The notes under the pieces are model-generated. The model was not told the origin of the DNA, ran no database searches, and saw only the letters and a program-made list of their open reading frames with translations. From Pseudomonadota bacterium (GTDB lineage: Bacteria; Desulfobacterota; Desulfobulbia; Desulfobulbales; Desulfocapsaceae), in contig JAHJNL010000025.1 in NCBI GenBank assembly GCA_018820855.1, positions 1 through 64,000 of the forward strand: a stretch of DNA of 64,000 bases, written 5' to 3'. Each line of letters opens with the position of its first letter. The stretch's first letter is position 1. The position numbers and the translations under genes were made by a program. Below, one piece after another: positions 37,234-46,179 of the stretch.

Positions 37234-39192
37234 ATGTATGATGACAAGGAATTAAAAGAATATCGCGATCTCCTTAAACCTCCCGACCATTTTGAAGAGG
37301 GGTTTGACTGGAAGACCATTGTCGGAGCCGTTTTCATAGGCTTCCTGATGATGCCGGGCTCCATGTATCTGCAGCTGGTGATTGGCCAGGGCATCGGACC
37401 GGCAGCGCGCTGGGTAACGATCATCCTCTTTGCCGAGGTGGCCAAGAGGGCGCATTCCGAGCTGAAACAGCAGGAGATCTTTCTCCTCTACTACATGGCC
37501 GGTGCTGCCCTTGCCTCCCCCTTTTCCGGACTCCTCTGGAATCAGTATCTGGTCCAGTCCGATGCGGCAAGGATGCTGGGTCTGACCGAGTTTATCCCGT
37601 CCTGGGTAGCCCCTGGCGCGGATTCCCAATCCATGGTGGAGAGGACCTTTTTCCACAGGGACTGGCTGGTCCCCATCCTCCTCCTGGTCGGGGCTCAAAT
37701 CATTCAGCGTATTGACCATTTCGGTCTCGGCTATGCCCTGTATCGCATCACCTCCGATGTGGAAAAGCTTCCCTTTCCCATGGCCCCGGTGGGTGCTCTG
37801 GGCACCATGGCACTTGCTGAATCCACAGAAGAAAAGAAAAAGAGCTGGAAATGGCGAGTCTTTTCCATAGGCGGAGTCATCGGCCTGGTCTTTGGTGCCT
37901 TCTATGTCCTCCTCCCCATTGCCTCAGGTCTGATTTTCACCGAACCCATCCGCCTCATCCCCATCCCCTGGATTGAACTGACCGAACACACTGAAGACCT
38001 TCTGCCGGCAGTGGCAACAGGTATCCAGCTGGATCTGGGGCTGGTTTTTATCGGTATGGTACTGCCGTTTTGGGCAGTCATCGGCGGACTCATCGGACTT
38101 ATCATCACCATTATCCTCAACCCGATTCTGTATACCCAAGGCATCCTGCAACGCTGGCATCCCGGCATGGCCACCGTTGACACGGTCTTTGCCAATAACT
38201 TTGATTTTTACATGAGCTTTGGTATCGGCCTGGGATTGGCCATTGGCGTCATCGGGGTCTGGTCCGTATTCAGATCCTACCGCAGCACGAAAGAACATAT
38301 GGGAACCCTGAAAGATCTCTTTGAACCGCCTGCCGGGCGCGGAGATTTTAATTTCTGGATCTCCATTGCCATCTACTTTTTTTCAACCCTTGCCTATGTG
38401 GGACTCTGCGTCTGGCTGGTCCCTTCCTTTCCCTGGATCTTTTTCCTGGCCTACGGCTTTATTTACACCCCCATTATCTCCTATATCACTGCCAGGATGG
38501 AGGGTATTGCCGGACAGTTTGTCAGCCTCCCCCTGGTGCGGGAAGCCAGTTTCATTGCAGGAGCACGCTTTTTCGGCTACCAGGGGCTGGAAATCTGGTA
38601 TGCCCCCATCCCCATTCACAACTATGGTGAGGCCACCGTGCAGTTCAGACAGATTGAACTTACCGGGACCTCTATCCGAGGGATTATCAAGGCGGAGATC
38701 GTGGTCTTTCCCATCGTCATGGTGGCCAGCCTGCTCTTTTCCCAATTTATCTGGCGACTGGCTCCCATCCCCTCGAGCAGCTACCCTTACGCTCAGGAAT
38801 TGTGGCATCTCCAGGCCCTCAATACCCTGCTGATGCAGACATCTACCCTGGAAGGAAACTCCATGTTCTACCAGGCCCTGAATGCAGGCACAGTTTTCTC
38901 CGGTCTTGGTTTTGGCCTGGTCATGTATTTTATCCTCAGCCTCTTTGGCCTCCCCATTCTTCTCATCTATGGAGTGGTCAGGGGACTCGGTCAATCCACC
39001 CCGCACGGCCTGATCCTGGAAGTCCTGGGTGCTTTTCTCGGCCGCTACTTTTTCCTCAAACGCTACGGCCCCATGTGGCGGCAATATGCCCCGGTACTCC
39101 TGGCAGGATTTTCCTGTGGTATGGGCCTCACCGGCATGCTGGCCATGGGTCTGGCCCTTATCATGAAATCTCTGGGCCATATGGCCTATTGA
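37234..39192 (+). CDS. OPT-like 'peptide transporter' membrane protein
   Basis: A 652-residue membrane protein with about 14-16 helices. It is similar in plan to its upstream neighbour and starts with a charged cytoplasmic head (KEYRDLLKPPDHFEEGF). Segments such as GFLMMPGSMYLQLVIGQGIGPAARWVTIILFAEVAKR and FPMAPVGALGTMALAE recall the oligopeptide-transporter (OPT) superfamily, for which bacterial members are often labelled peptide transporters. The substrate is unproven. It is the last gene of the locus; a 21-bp perfect inverted repeat begins at the base after its stop codon. Confidence 0.75.
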   Translation: MYDDKELKEYRDLLKPPDHFEEGFDWKTIVGAVFIGFLMMPGSMYLQLVIGQGIGPAARWVTIILFAEVAKRAHSELKQQEIFLLYYMAGAALASPFSGLLWNQYLVQSDAARMLGLTEFIPSWVAPGADSQSMVERTFFHRDWLVPILLLVGAQIIQRIDHFGLGYALYRITSDVEKLPFPMAPVGALGTMALAESTEEKKKSWKWRVFSIGGVIGLVFGAFYVLLPIASGLIFTEPIRLIPIPWIELTEHTEDLLPAVATGIQLDLGLVFIGMVLPFWAVIGGLIGLIITIILNPILYTQGILQRWHPGMATVDTVFANNFDFYMSFGIGLGLAIGVIGVWSVFRSYRSTKEHMGTLKDLFEPPAGRGDFNFWISIAIYFFSTLAYVGLCVWLVPSFPWIFFLAYGFIYTPIISYITARMEGIAGQFVSLPLVREASFIAGARFFGYQGLEIWYAPIPIHNYGEATVQFRQIELTGTSIRGIIKAEIVVFPIVMVASLLFSQFIWRLAPIPSSSYPYAQELWHLQALNTLLMQTSTLEGNSMFYQALNAGTVFSGLGFGLVMYFILSLFGLPILLIYGVVRGLGQSTPHGLILEVLGAFLGRYFFLKRYGPMWRQYAPVLLAGFSCGMGLTGMLAMGLALIMKSLGHMAY

Positions 39193-39251
39193 GATCTTCT
39201 GAATAAGAACGATAGGCGATTGCACCACTCATCGTTCTTATTCAGAAGATC
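39193..39251. repeat. Perfect 21-bp inverted repeat after the transporter gene
   Basis: The sequence at 39193-39213 is exactly complementary to 39231-39251, with a 17-base loop. It begins right after the stop codon. No T run follows, so it is not a standard intrinsic terminator; it could stabilise the mRNA 3' end or serve as a protein-binding site. Confidence 0.85.
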
Positions 39252-39465
39252 CTGAAAGAATATTTAAATATTCTTTTTCTGATGATTATGGTATCCTCTT
39301 GCATATAAACAGCTTAACATCTTTGCTATTACAGCTGGCAAAGATTACGGCAACACTCAGGATAGACATCGAAAGAAGAGTCCTGTATCCATCTTTCCAC
39401 CACTGGAAATTCCCCAGTAGCTCTTCCGCCTATGCCGCTGACAACGAATTGTTTTTCCTTTCCGG

Positions 39466-41004
39466 ATGTCTTTCCAGAAGATTTTCGGAACTCTGCTAAA
39501 CAAAAAGCAGAAACGGGTCGATATTACTCTTATGACAGTCGCAACTCAGCATAGCCACGGCCAAAACGAATCACTGCCCACTTTTTCCTTCAAAGCCGGT
39601 TCCCTGCCAATTGCCGTTAAACTGGCACTGATTATTACCACAGTTATCATCGTCGGTATGGGGCTGCTCAGTCTCTTTATCCTGGGCAATCAAAGCACCG
39701 TTTTTGACCAGCAGACAGATGCCTATGCATCAGCTCTCGGCGACCAACTCTCCACAGCAGCCATCGAACCGGTCCTGGCCGGTGACCTACAGGCCATAGA
39801 TCAACTTACCAGCAACCTGGTAGACAACGAAGGGATAGAAGGAGTTGCCATATTCTCGGACCAGTCAAAGATGCTTTCCTCAATCGGTATCAACCCGGAA
39901 CAGGCTCCTCCCCTTATTCTTCCAGAACAGCCGCTGTACTGGCATATCGGCGAAACCAACAAGATCGGCCTCACTTCCTATGTCCGCGAAATCACCTTCC
40001 GGGACCTGACCGTTGGCTACTGTCTTATTACCTTCGACCGTTCGTTCATGAACACCGCTTACGGCAACACCATTCGCACAATTTCCGCAATCACCGCCCT
40101 CATGGTTCTCTTAGGCATCATTGTCGCTGCCTTTCTCAGCAAACAACTCTCCCGCCCCATTAAACATCTTGTTGAGGGTAGCCAAGAAATTTCCCGCGGA
40201 AATTACCGATATCGTTTTCAAGAACGTCGCCAGGATGAGCTGGGTCAGCTCATGGGATCCCTGAACACCATGACTGAAGGGTTACTTCGCAAGGAACAGG
40301 TGGAACAGACATTTTCCCGCTATGTCTCACCCAATGTGGCCTGTGCCCTGATGAACAACCTGGAAAAGATCCATCTCGGCGGCAGTCATGTGGAAGCCAC
40401 GGTACTCTTTGCCGACATCTCTGGTTTTACGACCCTCAGTGAAGGATTGGAACCCACAGCAATTAACAGTCTGCTCAACGAATATTTCACTCTCATTGAT
40501 CAGATTGCCGGGAAGCATGGAGGCCATATTGACAAATACATCGGAGATTGCGCCATGATCCTCTTTGGCGTCCCTCTCCATGACAAAGAACATGGTATCA
40601 ATGGGGTCAGCTGTGGTGTAGAGATTCAACAAGTGATTAAAGAGTACAATCTCACCCGTAAGAAACAGCGAAAGATTACCGTTGAATTCAGTATAGGCAT
40701 TAACAGTGGAACCATGCTGGCCGGAAATATGGGGTCAGAAAGACGAATGGAATATACGGTGGTCGGCAATGCCGTCAACCTTGCCTCCCGCCTCTCTTCC
40801 ATTGCCACCGCCGGTGAGGTGATCGTCACCAGGGAATTGCACGACACCCTGGGGCTTGCCGCACTCTTCGAAACCTACCAGTCCGGCACCATAGAACTGC
40901 GGGGAAAGACGACACCGGTAGAAGTCTGGCACATTGGACACCAGCTGCGAATGATCTCATCCCCCGAACTCTTTGACATTCATACTCCAAGCATAGTTCA
41001 CTGA
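39466..41004 (+). CDS. Membrane class III adenylate cyclase with HAMP domain
   Basis: A 512-residue protein predicted to make cAMP. After an N-terminal tail it has a membrane helix (about 50-72), a periplasmic domain of about 140 residues, a second helix (about 208-228), a HAMP domain (LSRPIKHLVEGSQEIS) and the cyclase domain (about 300-495). Metal-binding Asp residues are in FADISGFT and YIGDCAMILFG. The purine-selecting pair reads Lys (DKYIGD) and Thr (EYTVVGN), as in class IIIb adenylate cyclases. Transition-state Asn and Arg are in NAVNLASRL. The start could instead be the ATG at 39532; neither has a good ribosome-binding site. The lipoprotein gene follows after seven bases. Confidence 0.88.
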   Translation: MSFQKIFGTLLNKKQKRVDITLMTVATQHSHGQNESLPTFSFKAGSLPIAVKLALIITTVIIVGMGLLSLFILGNQSTVFDQQTDAYASALGDQLSTAAIEPVLAGDLQAIDQLTSNLVDNEGIEGVAIFSDQSKMLSSIGINPEQAPPLILPEQPLYWHIGETNKIGLTSYVREITFRDLTVGYCLITFDRSFMNTAYGNTIRTISAITALMVLLGIIVAAFLSKQLSRPIKHLVEGSQEISRGNYRYRFQERRQDELGQLMGSLNTMTEGLLRKEQVEQTFSRYVSPNVACALMNNLEKIHLGGSHVEATVLFADISGFTTLSEGLEPTAINSLLNEYFTLIDQIAGKHGGHIDKYIGDCAMILFGVPLHDKEHGINGVSCGVEIQQVIKEYNLTRKKQRKITVEFSIGINSGTMLAGNMGSERRMEYTVVGNAVNLASRLSSIATAGEVIVTRELHDTLGLAALFETYQSGTIELRGKTTPVEVWHIGHQLRMISSPELFDIHTPSIVH

Positions 41005-41011
41005 TACAGTT

Positions 41012-42088
41012 ATGAAGTATTTCCTTCTTCTCATGCCCCTTTTGTTTCTGCATGGCTGCGCCCCTCTCGGTCATTTGGATTCCGGAGCAGATCGAGTTCA
41101 GCTGGTTGATCAATACCTTGCGGAACAGGACTACAGTAAAGCTCTTGCCCTTATTGCCAACACTTCCAAAGACGACCCCCAGGCCCTGGATCTTAAAAAA
41201 AGACGAAAAATAATCCTCGACCAGCTGCAAACATTCGAACAGCAGACAATAGCCCTTGCCCTCAAACAGGAACGCAGCAACGACTGGCCGGGAGCCAAGC
41301 TTACCTATGAAGAAGCACTGAAAAAACTCAACATATCCAAGACGCTGGATGAGGAACGAGAGGCCATGCTCAAGCGTTTTCAGAACAGAATGAAGGCATT
41401 GGAGTATGAAGAACTCATTGTGACGGGGGAGTGGCTCAGGAAAAAACTTCCCCTGCTGCACAGCCTCCACGCAGGCGATCCGGGAGATATGATCATTAAA
41501 TGGAGATTGTCCCGTACTGAAAATGAGGCCAGGGAAACTGCCCAGGAATTGCTCAAATGTGGTGAACAAATGCTCGCCGAGAGCAATCTTGCCATGGCTC
41601 AGCGCATCCTGCCCCTGGCTGCGGAACTGGACCCTGAACTGGATACGGAAGCAGCAGTCAGTCAGCTGGAGAATAGGCTGACTGCCAGAAAAGACAAAAA
41701 GCTGAAGGACAGGCGCCGGGCCGCCCAAAAAAAAGACGAAGAAGCAATTGAGGCATTCAACAGGGCCATGGCCCACGGCAAGCTGTCCGAGGCCCGTCTC
41801 TATCTCGCTCACCTCAGTCCGACAATACAAACATCCGTGGCCGCTGAACTGATGCAAGAGCGCCTGGAAAGAGCCATATCCGAGTATATCCTGGAAGAGC
41901 TTTCCGTTGGAGACTCTTTTTATCGGGCAGGGGAATACCAACAGGCGATCAAGGCCTGGCAGAATGTTCTCACACTCGAACCTGACAATGAAACAGTCCA
42001 AAGCAAACTGAAAAGGGCAGAAAAGGTGGTTGAGAAACTCACCACCTTGCAGAAACGTCAGAAAAAATCAGTCATTGAGTTGCAATAA
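41012..42088 (+). CDS. TPR-containing lipoprotein
   Basis: A 358-residue lipoprotein. The signal peptide ends in the lipobox LHGC, with Cys16 as the lipidation site. The mature part is almost wholly helical, with tetratricopeptide-like repeats at both ends (YLAEQDYSKALALIA; YRAGEYQQAIKAWQNVLTLEPDNETVQSKL) and a charged coiled-coil centre. It is probably a periplasmic scaffold. It lies seven bases after the cyclase gene and is likely co-transcribed, which suggests it may work with the cyclase's periplasmic domain; this is inference. Confidence 0.87.
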   Translation: MKYFLLLMPLLFLHGCAPLGHLDSGADRVQLVDQYLAEQDYSKALALIANTSKDDPQALDLKKRRKIILDQLQTFEQQTIALALKQERSNDWPGAKLTYEEALKKLNISKTLDEEREAMLKRFQNRMKALEYEELIVTGEWLRKKLPLLHSLHAGDPGDMIIKWRLSRTENEARETAQELLKCGEQMLAESNLAMAQRILPLAAELDPELDTEAAVSQLENRLTARKDKKLKDRRRAAQKKDEEAIEAFNRAMAHGKLSEARLYLAHLSPTIQTSVAAELMQERLERAISEYILEELSVGDSFYRAGEYQQAIKAWQNVLTLEPDNETVQSKLKRAEKVVEKLTTLQKRQKKSVIELQ

Positions 42089-42141
42089 GCGATCGTCCTT
42101 TCAGTCACCCTCCTGTTTCAGCAGAGTAATCGATAACATGC

Positions 42142-42675
42142 TCACCCCTCTGGCGGATCTTCCCGCCAGGCCTCCGGCGAGATATTGCCAAGCAGGGAAC
42201 TGCCCTGGTCAACAAAACGGTTTATGTGAAGCTTGATAATCTTCTGCACCATAACCTTATAGGAATCCGGGAAACGTTCCATGACCTTGGTAAAAGCCTC
42301 GCGACTGATGGTCAGCAAGACCACATCTGTCCAGGCCCTGGCTGAGAAAAACCAGTCAAATTCCGCCAATAGTGCCAGTTCACCAAAATAGTTAACAGAT
42401 TCTGCGTGAAGCAGCTGCATATGAAAACGACGCTCTTTATAGGTTTGGAAAATATCCACCTTGCCCGACACGATAAGAAAGAGGCGGTCGCCACGGGCAC
42501 CTCTGCTTATGATCTCCTCCCCCTTAGCGTATTCTTCTCTTTTGGCAAGATAGGCAAACATCTTTGCTACCCCGGCAGGTGCGCCGGAGAATATAGGCAC
42601 CCTGGTTAAGAACTCCTGTGTGCCCGTGATCTTGCTCAGCACGTTCAGATCAAGATTCTGCTCTGGCGAGGTCAT
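42142..42675 (-). CDS. Cyclic-nucleotide-binding domain protein
   Basis: About 177 residues with one cNMP-binding domain (about 25-140). The beta-barrel reads GEEIISRGARGDRLFLIVSGKVDIF, and the phosphate-binding cassette is FGELALL with the Arg in FSARAW. No DNA-binding helix-turn-helix follows, so it is not a CRP-type transcription factor. The ATG at 42675 is chosen because AAGGAG lies seven bases upstream; a longer frame back to 42759 overlaps the ABC gene much more. It still overlaps that gene by 26 bases and is translated after it, which suggests a regulatory subunit for the transporter. Confidence 0.87.
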   Translation of the reverse strand: MTSPEQNLDLNVLSKITGTQEFLTRVPIFSGAPAGVAKMFAYLAKREEYAKGEEIISRGARGDRLFLIVSGKVDIFQTYKERRFHMQLLHAESVNYFGELALLAEFDWFFSARAWTDVVLLTISREAFTKVMERFPDSYKVMVQKIIKLHINRFVDQGSSLLGNISPEAWREDPPEG

Positions 42676-45214
42676 AAAACGCTCCTTTTCGCTCCATGAG
42701 TTCATCATATGTTCCCTGTTCAACAATTCGTCCTGCCTTGAGGACAACAATCCGATCATAAGCCGGGGTCAGGTCCAGTCGATGAATAACGGCAATTACC
42801 GTCTTTTTGCCCTTGTAATCGGTTTCAAGCAGCCCCTGGATACGGGCCTGGGAAGTGTTGTCGAGACTGGCAGTTGCCTCATCCATAATCAAGATAGGCG
42901 CATCCTTAAGAAATGCCCTGGCAATGGCGAGCTTCTGCTTTTGCCCTCCTGATAACCGGTCGCCTTTACTGCCCACCTCGAAATCCAGACCGATATCCAT
43001 TACCTCATCAAGAAGACGCTCATCTTGAAAGGCCTGTCCGGCAAGATTACGCAGTTGTTCATCAAGCGCCTGTTCCGACTTCACCGCACCGAACAGGATA
43101 TTATCAAGTAAGGTGTGGGTGTACATATACTCGCTTGGACAAAAAGGAATGAAATCTACTGGTTCACCGAATTGAGGCGCCTTCACACAAGGGGTCCAGG
43201 CCTCGAGTATCCTGCTGTGATCCATGTGAATGTGCACTACTATTTCCTGAAATCGACGGCGTGCCGCAAGAATTTTGGCCTCCATGGCAGAAGGCAGGGA
43301 AACAATCGAATGTTTCTGGGGGATAAAGCGCAGGGCCAGGATGAGCAGGAGACGGCGCGCCTCTTTTTCCTTTGGTTGCGGACCTGTCAGTTTTTTAATC
43401 AAGTTACTATAGGTTGTAAACTCATCGGCTTCCATGGGGTTATCACGGAAAAAGAATTCATCATCCTGGAAATCGGCGAGCAGAGGGACCGATTGTGTGG
43501 CTATGGCATAGCCCAGGGTCAACAAAGGTTGTTCCAGATTCATTTCCTGAAGCAGTTCTATAAAACTGGGATTATCAGGTAAACGTTCTACGGCAAATTG
43601 ACCGCTTAAACTGTCGCCAAAAACGATATTATCGCGGATGCTGGAATAGTGCAGGTAAGCTGTCGCATCATAAAACTCAATGGCCTTCTCAAAAGCGCTC
43701 TTTAAGCTGGTCTGTATAATCTGCCGCATACGCAGAAATTTTTCCCTGAAAGGTTTACATTGCTCCGGTGTCAGTACCGCCTGCAGACCAAAGCGAATAA
43801 TGTCATCCTGCAGACCGACCTGGCGGATCACAGCAAGGACAGAGGATCTATCCGGAGGCGGACTGTCAGCAGTTACCGCCTGGATTCCATAGAGCAGATT
43901 ATCACGTATGGTACCGGAAAAAATAAAGGGCTGCTGGGCAATCATGGCGACATTACTGCAGATATCAAGTTTAGTTAAGTCACCAATCTGATGATTATCA
44001 ATACTGACAGTTCCCTGACTCGCGTCATAGAGCTGGGCTATAAGCAGAGAGAGCGTGGATTTTCCTGAACCTGAATACCCCACAAGGGCAACCTGCTCGT
44101 TGGCTTTGATGTCAAGATTGATATTTTCAAGGAGCTTGACTCCGCTGGGAACCGTGAATGTAATATTTTTCATACTTATATTACCCTTCAGGGTGAACGG
44201 CGCGCGGTTGAAAGGGAGTAAGGCGTGTTCAGGATCAAGGTCGAAGGTCTTCATAATCTGTCTGTATCTTACATGGGCATCCTGGTAATCCTGATAATAC
44301 TCAATGAGTTCCTTCCACGGATCATAAACCTTTTCATAAGCGGAGAGGAAGGCCACTAGTGCACCGAGGGTGAACTGACCATTGATTGCCATGTAGCCGC
44401 CCACAAGAAAAAGGATAAAAGGGCCCATTGACTGAAAAAGATTGTTGGCAAACTTAATACCGTACTTAACAATGAACAGCTTTTTCATCAAAGTATACAG
44501 CTGGTGAACATACGAAGAGAGCTTCTCCTCTTCCAGGCGATAACTGGCGTTGCCATGGATCTCATGGATTCCGGAAATGGACTCATTCACCACATTGGCC
44601 ATGAATCGTGTCGTCTTCACCCGTTTTTTATTGAGCTTGTTGTACTTCTTTTGCAGATACGGAATAACTATGATCTCAAGAGGGTATACCCCCATGCTCA
44701 GGAGAGCCAGCAGCGGATTGAGATTAAACATGAAGCCTATGAATACGACAAAAGTCAGTACACTGGTAACGGGGATGGCCAGCGCCCCACCCAGAAAAAA
44801 GCCGATGGCATTCAGTTCAGCGGTCATGGCCGATATAACGGTACCCGGCTGCATTTTCCGATAAAACTGCAGAGGCAACTGCAGGACGTGATGATAAAGT
44901 TCTGTGCGCATCTCCACCAGAATTTTCTGCCCGATATAGAGCTGAATGACATTGGTGGCATATTTCAGCAAACTGGCAATGGTGACCGCACCGATATAGA
45001 GTCCGCAATAGAGGAAGAGCAGATGGGTATCCTTGAGATAAATGGCCTCATTGATGATACGCTTCTGCATCTCCAGGGGATAGACCTTGAAAAAGAGACT
45101 GATGACAATGATCGACAGCAGGAATAACTGCATGGGTCGATGGCGCCTGAGTATCCAGTAAAAGAGTGGCCGATCGCTGATACGGACACTTTTATCTGCT
45201 GCAGTTTTTTTCAT
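42650..45214 (-). CDS. ABC exporter with a large insertion in its ATPase domain
   Basis: An 854-residue permease-ATPase half-transporter; type I exporters are about 580. The six-helix membrane domain spans about 30-330. The ATPase parts are split: Walker A GYSGSGKST (379-387) and Q-loop AMIAQQP (423-429) come early, but LSGGQ (754-758), Walker B ILIMDEA (774-780) and the H-loop His (near 811) come about 325 residues later, against the usual 50-60. The inserted part repeats the post-Q-loop motif: TIRDNLLYG (435), SIRDNIVFG (525), TLLDNILFG (701). All catalytic motifs are present. It overlaps the downstream cNMP-binding gene. The substrate is unknown. Confidence 0.9.
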   Translation of the reverse strand: MKKTAADKSVRISDRPLFYWILRRHRPMQLFLLSIIVISLFFKVYPLEMQKRIINEAIYLKDTHLLFLYCGLYIGAVTIASLLKYATNVIQLYIGQKILVEMRTELYHHVLQLPLQFYRKMQPGTVISAMTAELNAIGFFLGGALAIPVTSVLTFVVFIGFMFNLNPLLALLSMGVYPLEIIVIPYLQKKYNKLNKKRVKTTRFMANVVNESISGIHEIHGNASYRLEEEKLSSYVHQLYTLMKKLFIVKYGIKFANNLFQSMGPFILFLVGGYMAINGQFTLGALVAFLSAYEKVYDPWKELIEYYQDYQDAHVRYRQIMKTFDLDPEHALLPFNRAPFTLKGNISMKNITFTVPSGVKLLENINLDIKANEQVALVGYSGSGKSTLSLLIAQLYDASQGTVSIDNHQIGDLTKLDICSNVAMIAQQPFIFSGTIRDNLLYGIQAVTADSPPPDRSSVLAVIRQVGLQDDIIRFGLQAVLTPEQCKPFREKFLRMRQIIQTSLKSAFEKAIEFYDATAYLHYSSIRDNIVFGDSLSGQFAVERLPDNPSFIELLQEMNLEQPLLTLGYAIATQSVPLLADFQDDEFFFRDNPMEADEFTTYSNLIKKLTGPQPKEKEARRLLLILALRFIPQKHSIVSLPSAMEAKILAARRRFQEIVVHIHMDHSRILEAWTPCVKAPQFGEPVDFIPFCPSEYMYTHTLLDNILFGAVKSEQALDEQLRNLAGQAFQDERLLDEVMDIGLDFEVGSKGDRLSGGQKQKLAIARAFLKDAPILIMDEATASLDNTSQARIQGLLETDYKGKKTVIAVIHRLDLTPAYDRIVVLKAGRIVEQGTYDELMERKGAFYDLARAES

Positions 45215-45572
45215 GCCGGATAACGGGTAAGAGAGGGATACGTTGAGTGGTTATATCAGACCAGGCACAACTCTTTTAAGATTGTCACTGGATTCTCGAA
45301 AAATTGCAAGGTGTATTGTCACGAATAACCGTACAACAGCAACGAACACCAGACAATTTTCCGTTCTGTAAGCAATTACAGATTCCGGCAAGCAGTTATG
45401 ATCTGTTTACACTGGAATGAAGATCTATTCCATGATACATGGTAATATAGAGTATCTGTTTTTAAGACAGCAGGCGTTTTGCACGTTCCTTTTATATTGA
45501 GGTACACGAACGGCGAATAAATCAGAGCCACTCTCAACCTCAAACGTTTTTATCCACCGCAGGAGTACCTTT
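45215..45572. other. Divergent intergenic region
   Basis: A 358-base AT-rich gap between the ABC exporter (minus) and a secreted protein (plus). Promoters in both directions must be here, but no strong -35/-10 pair was seen. A short inverted repeat, TGGAAT (45413-45418) and ATTCCA (45427-45432), could be a binding site; evidence is weak. Confidence 0.4.
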
Positions 45573-46172
45573 GTGAAAACCTTGGCCTTCCCTGGTACAT
45601 TACTTTTTTTCTTGCTTCTCCTCCTTCTCCCCGAGACGATGCCGGCAGAAGAGATCCCCCATGAGATTGGAGGATTTGTTTTAGGCAGCAATGTCACCGA
45701 CTATCCGGACATAGAATATTCCAACTTTCTGAAAGAAGTTGTAATTTACGATTGGCACGGTTTTGACAAAGGAATTATCTCTTACGGTATTTGCGAATTT
45801 CCCGGAGAGATTGTCAAAATAAAATTGAAGTATGGTGATTCCAGCAAATCCTTTTTCAAAACCCTTCTGAAAAAATATACAGAAAAATATGGGAAACCAA
45901 CCGAATGGAAAGGAGACTCTTTTGGCATTCTCCACATCTGGAAATGGAAGTTTGTCGACAAGGAAAACAACCATATTCACATGATCCTTCAGCATAATAC
46001 CCGGAACGCAAATGAGAATATAGGCAACATGGTCAAACTCTATTATCCGGATCGGATTGAACTGGAACAGCTCTGTTTCACCAAGAAATGCACTACACCT
46101 GCAGACATGAACAAGATGATGCAGCAAAAGATGCCGAAACAGGACGACTGGGAGTATCTGATTCCAAAATGA
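45573..46172 (+). CDS. Secreted protein of unknown function
   Basis: A 199-residue protein that I do not recognise. It has a signal peptide (hydrophobic core about 8-20, likely cleavage after MPAEE/PA near 25). The mature domain begins EIGGFVLGSNVTDYPD and contains KIKLKYGDSSKSFFKTLLKKYTEKYGKPTEWKGD, similar in style to small periplasmic proteins of sulfate reducers that follow a 'G-F-x-L-G' pattern. Two Cys near the end (LCFTKKC) may pair. The GTG start has AGGAG seven bases upstream. The next gene begins seven bases after the stop, so the two are probably co-transcribed. Confidence 0.75.
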   Translation: MKTLAFPGTLLFFLLLLLLPETMPAEEIPHEIGGFVLGSNVTDYPDIEYSNFLKEVVIYDWHGFDKGIISYGICEFPGEIVKIKLKYGDSSKSFFKTLLKKYTEKYGKPTEWKGDSFGILHIWKWKFVDKENNHIHMILQHNTRNANENIGNMVKLYYPDRIELEQLCFTKKCTTPADMNKMMQQKMPKQDDWEYLIPK

Positions 46173-46179
46173 TTCTGCA

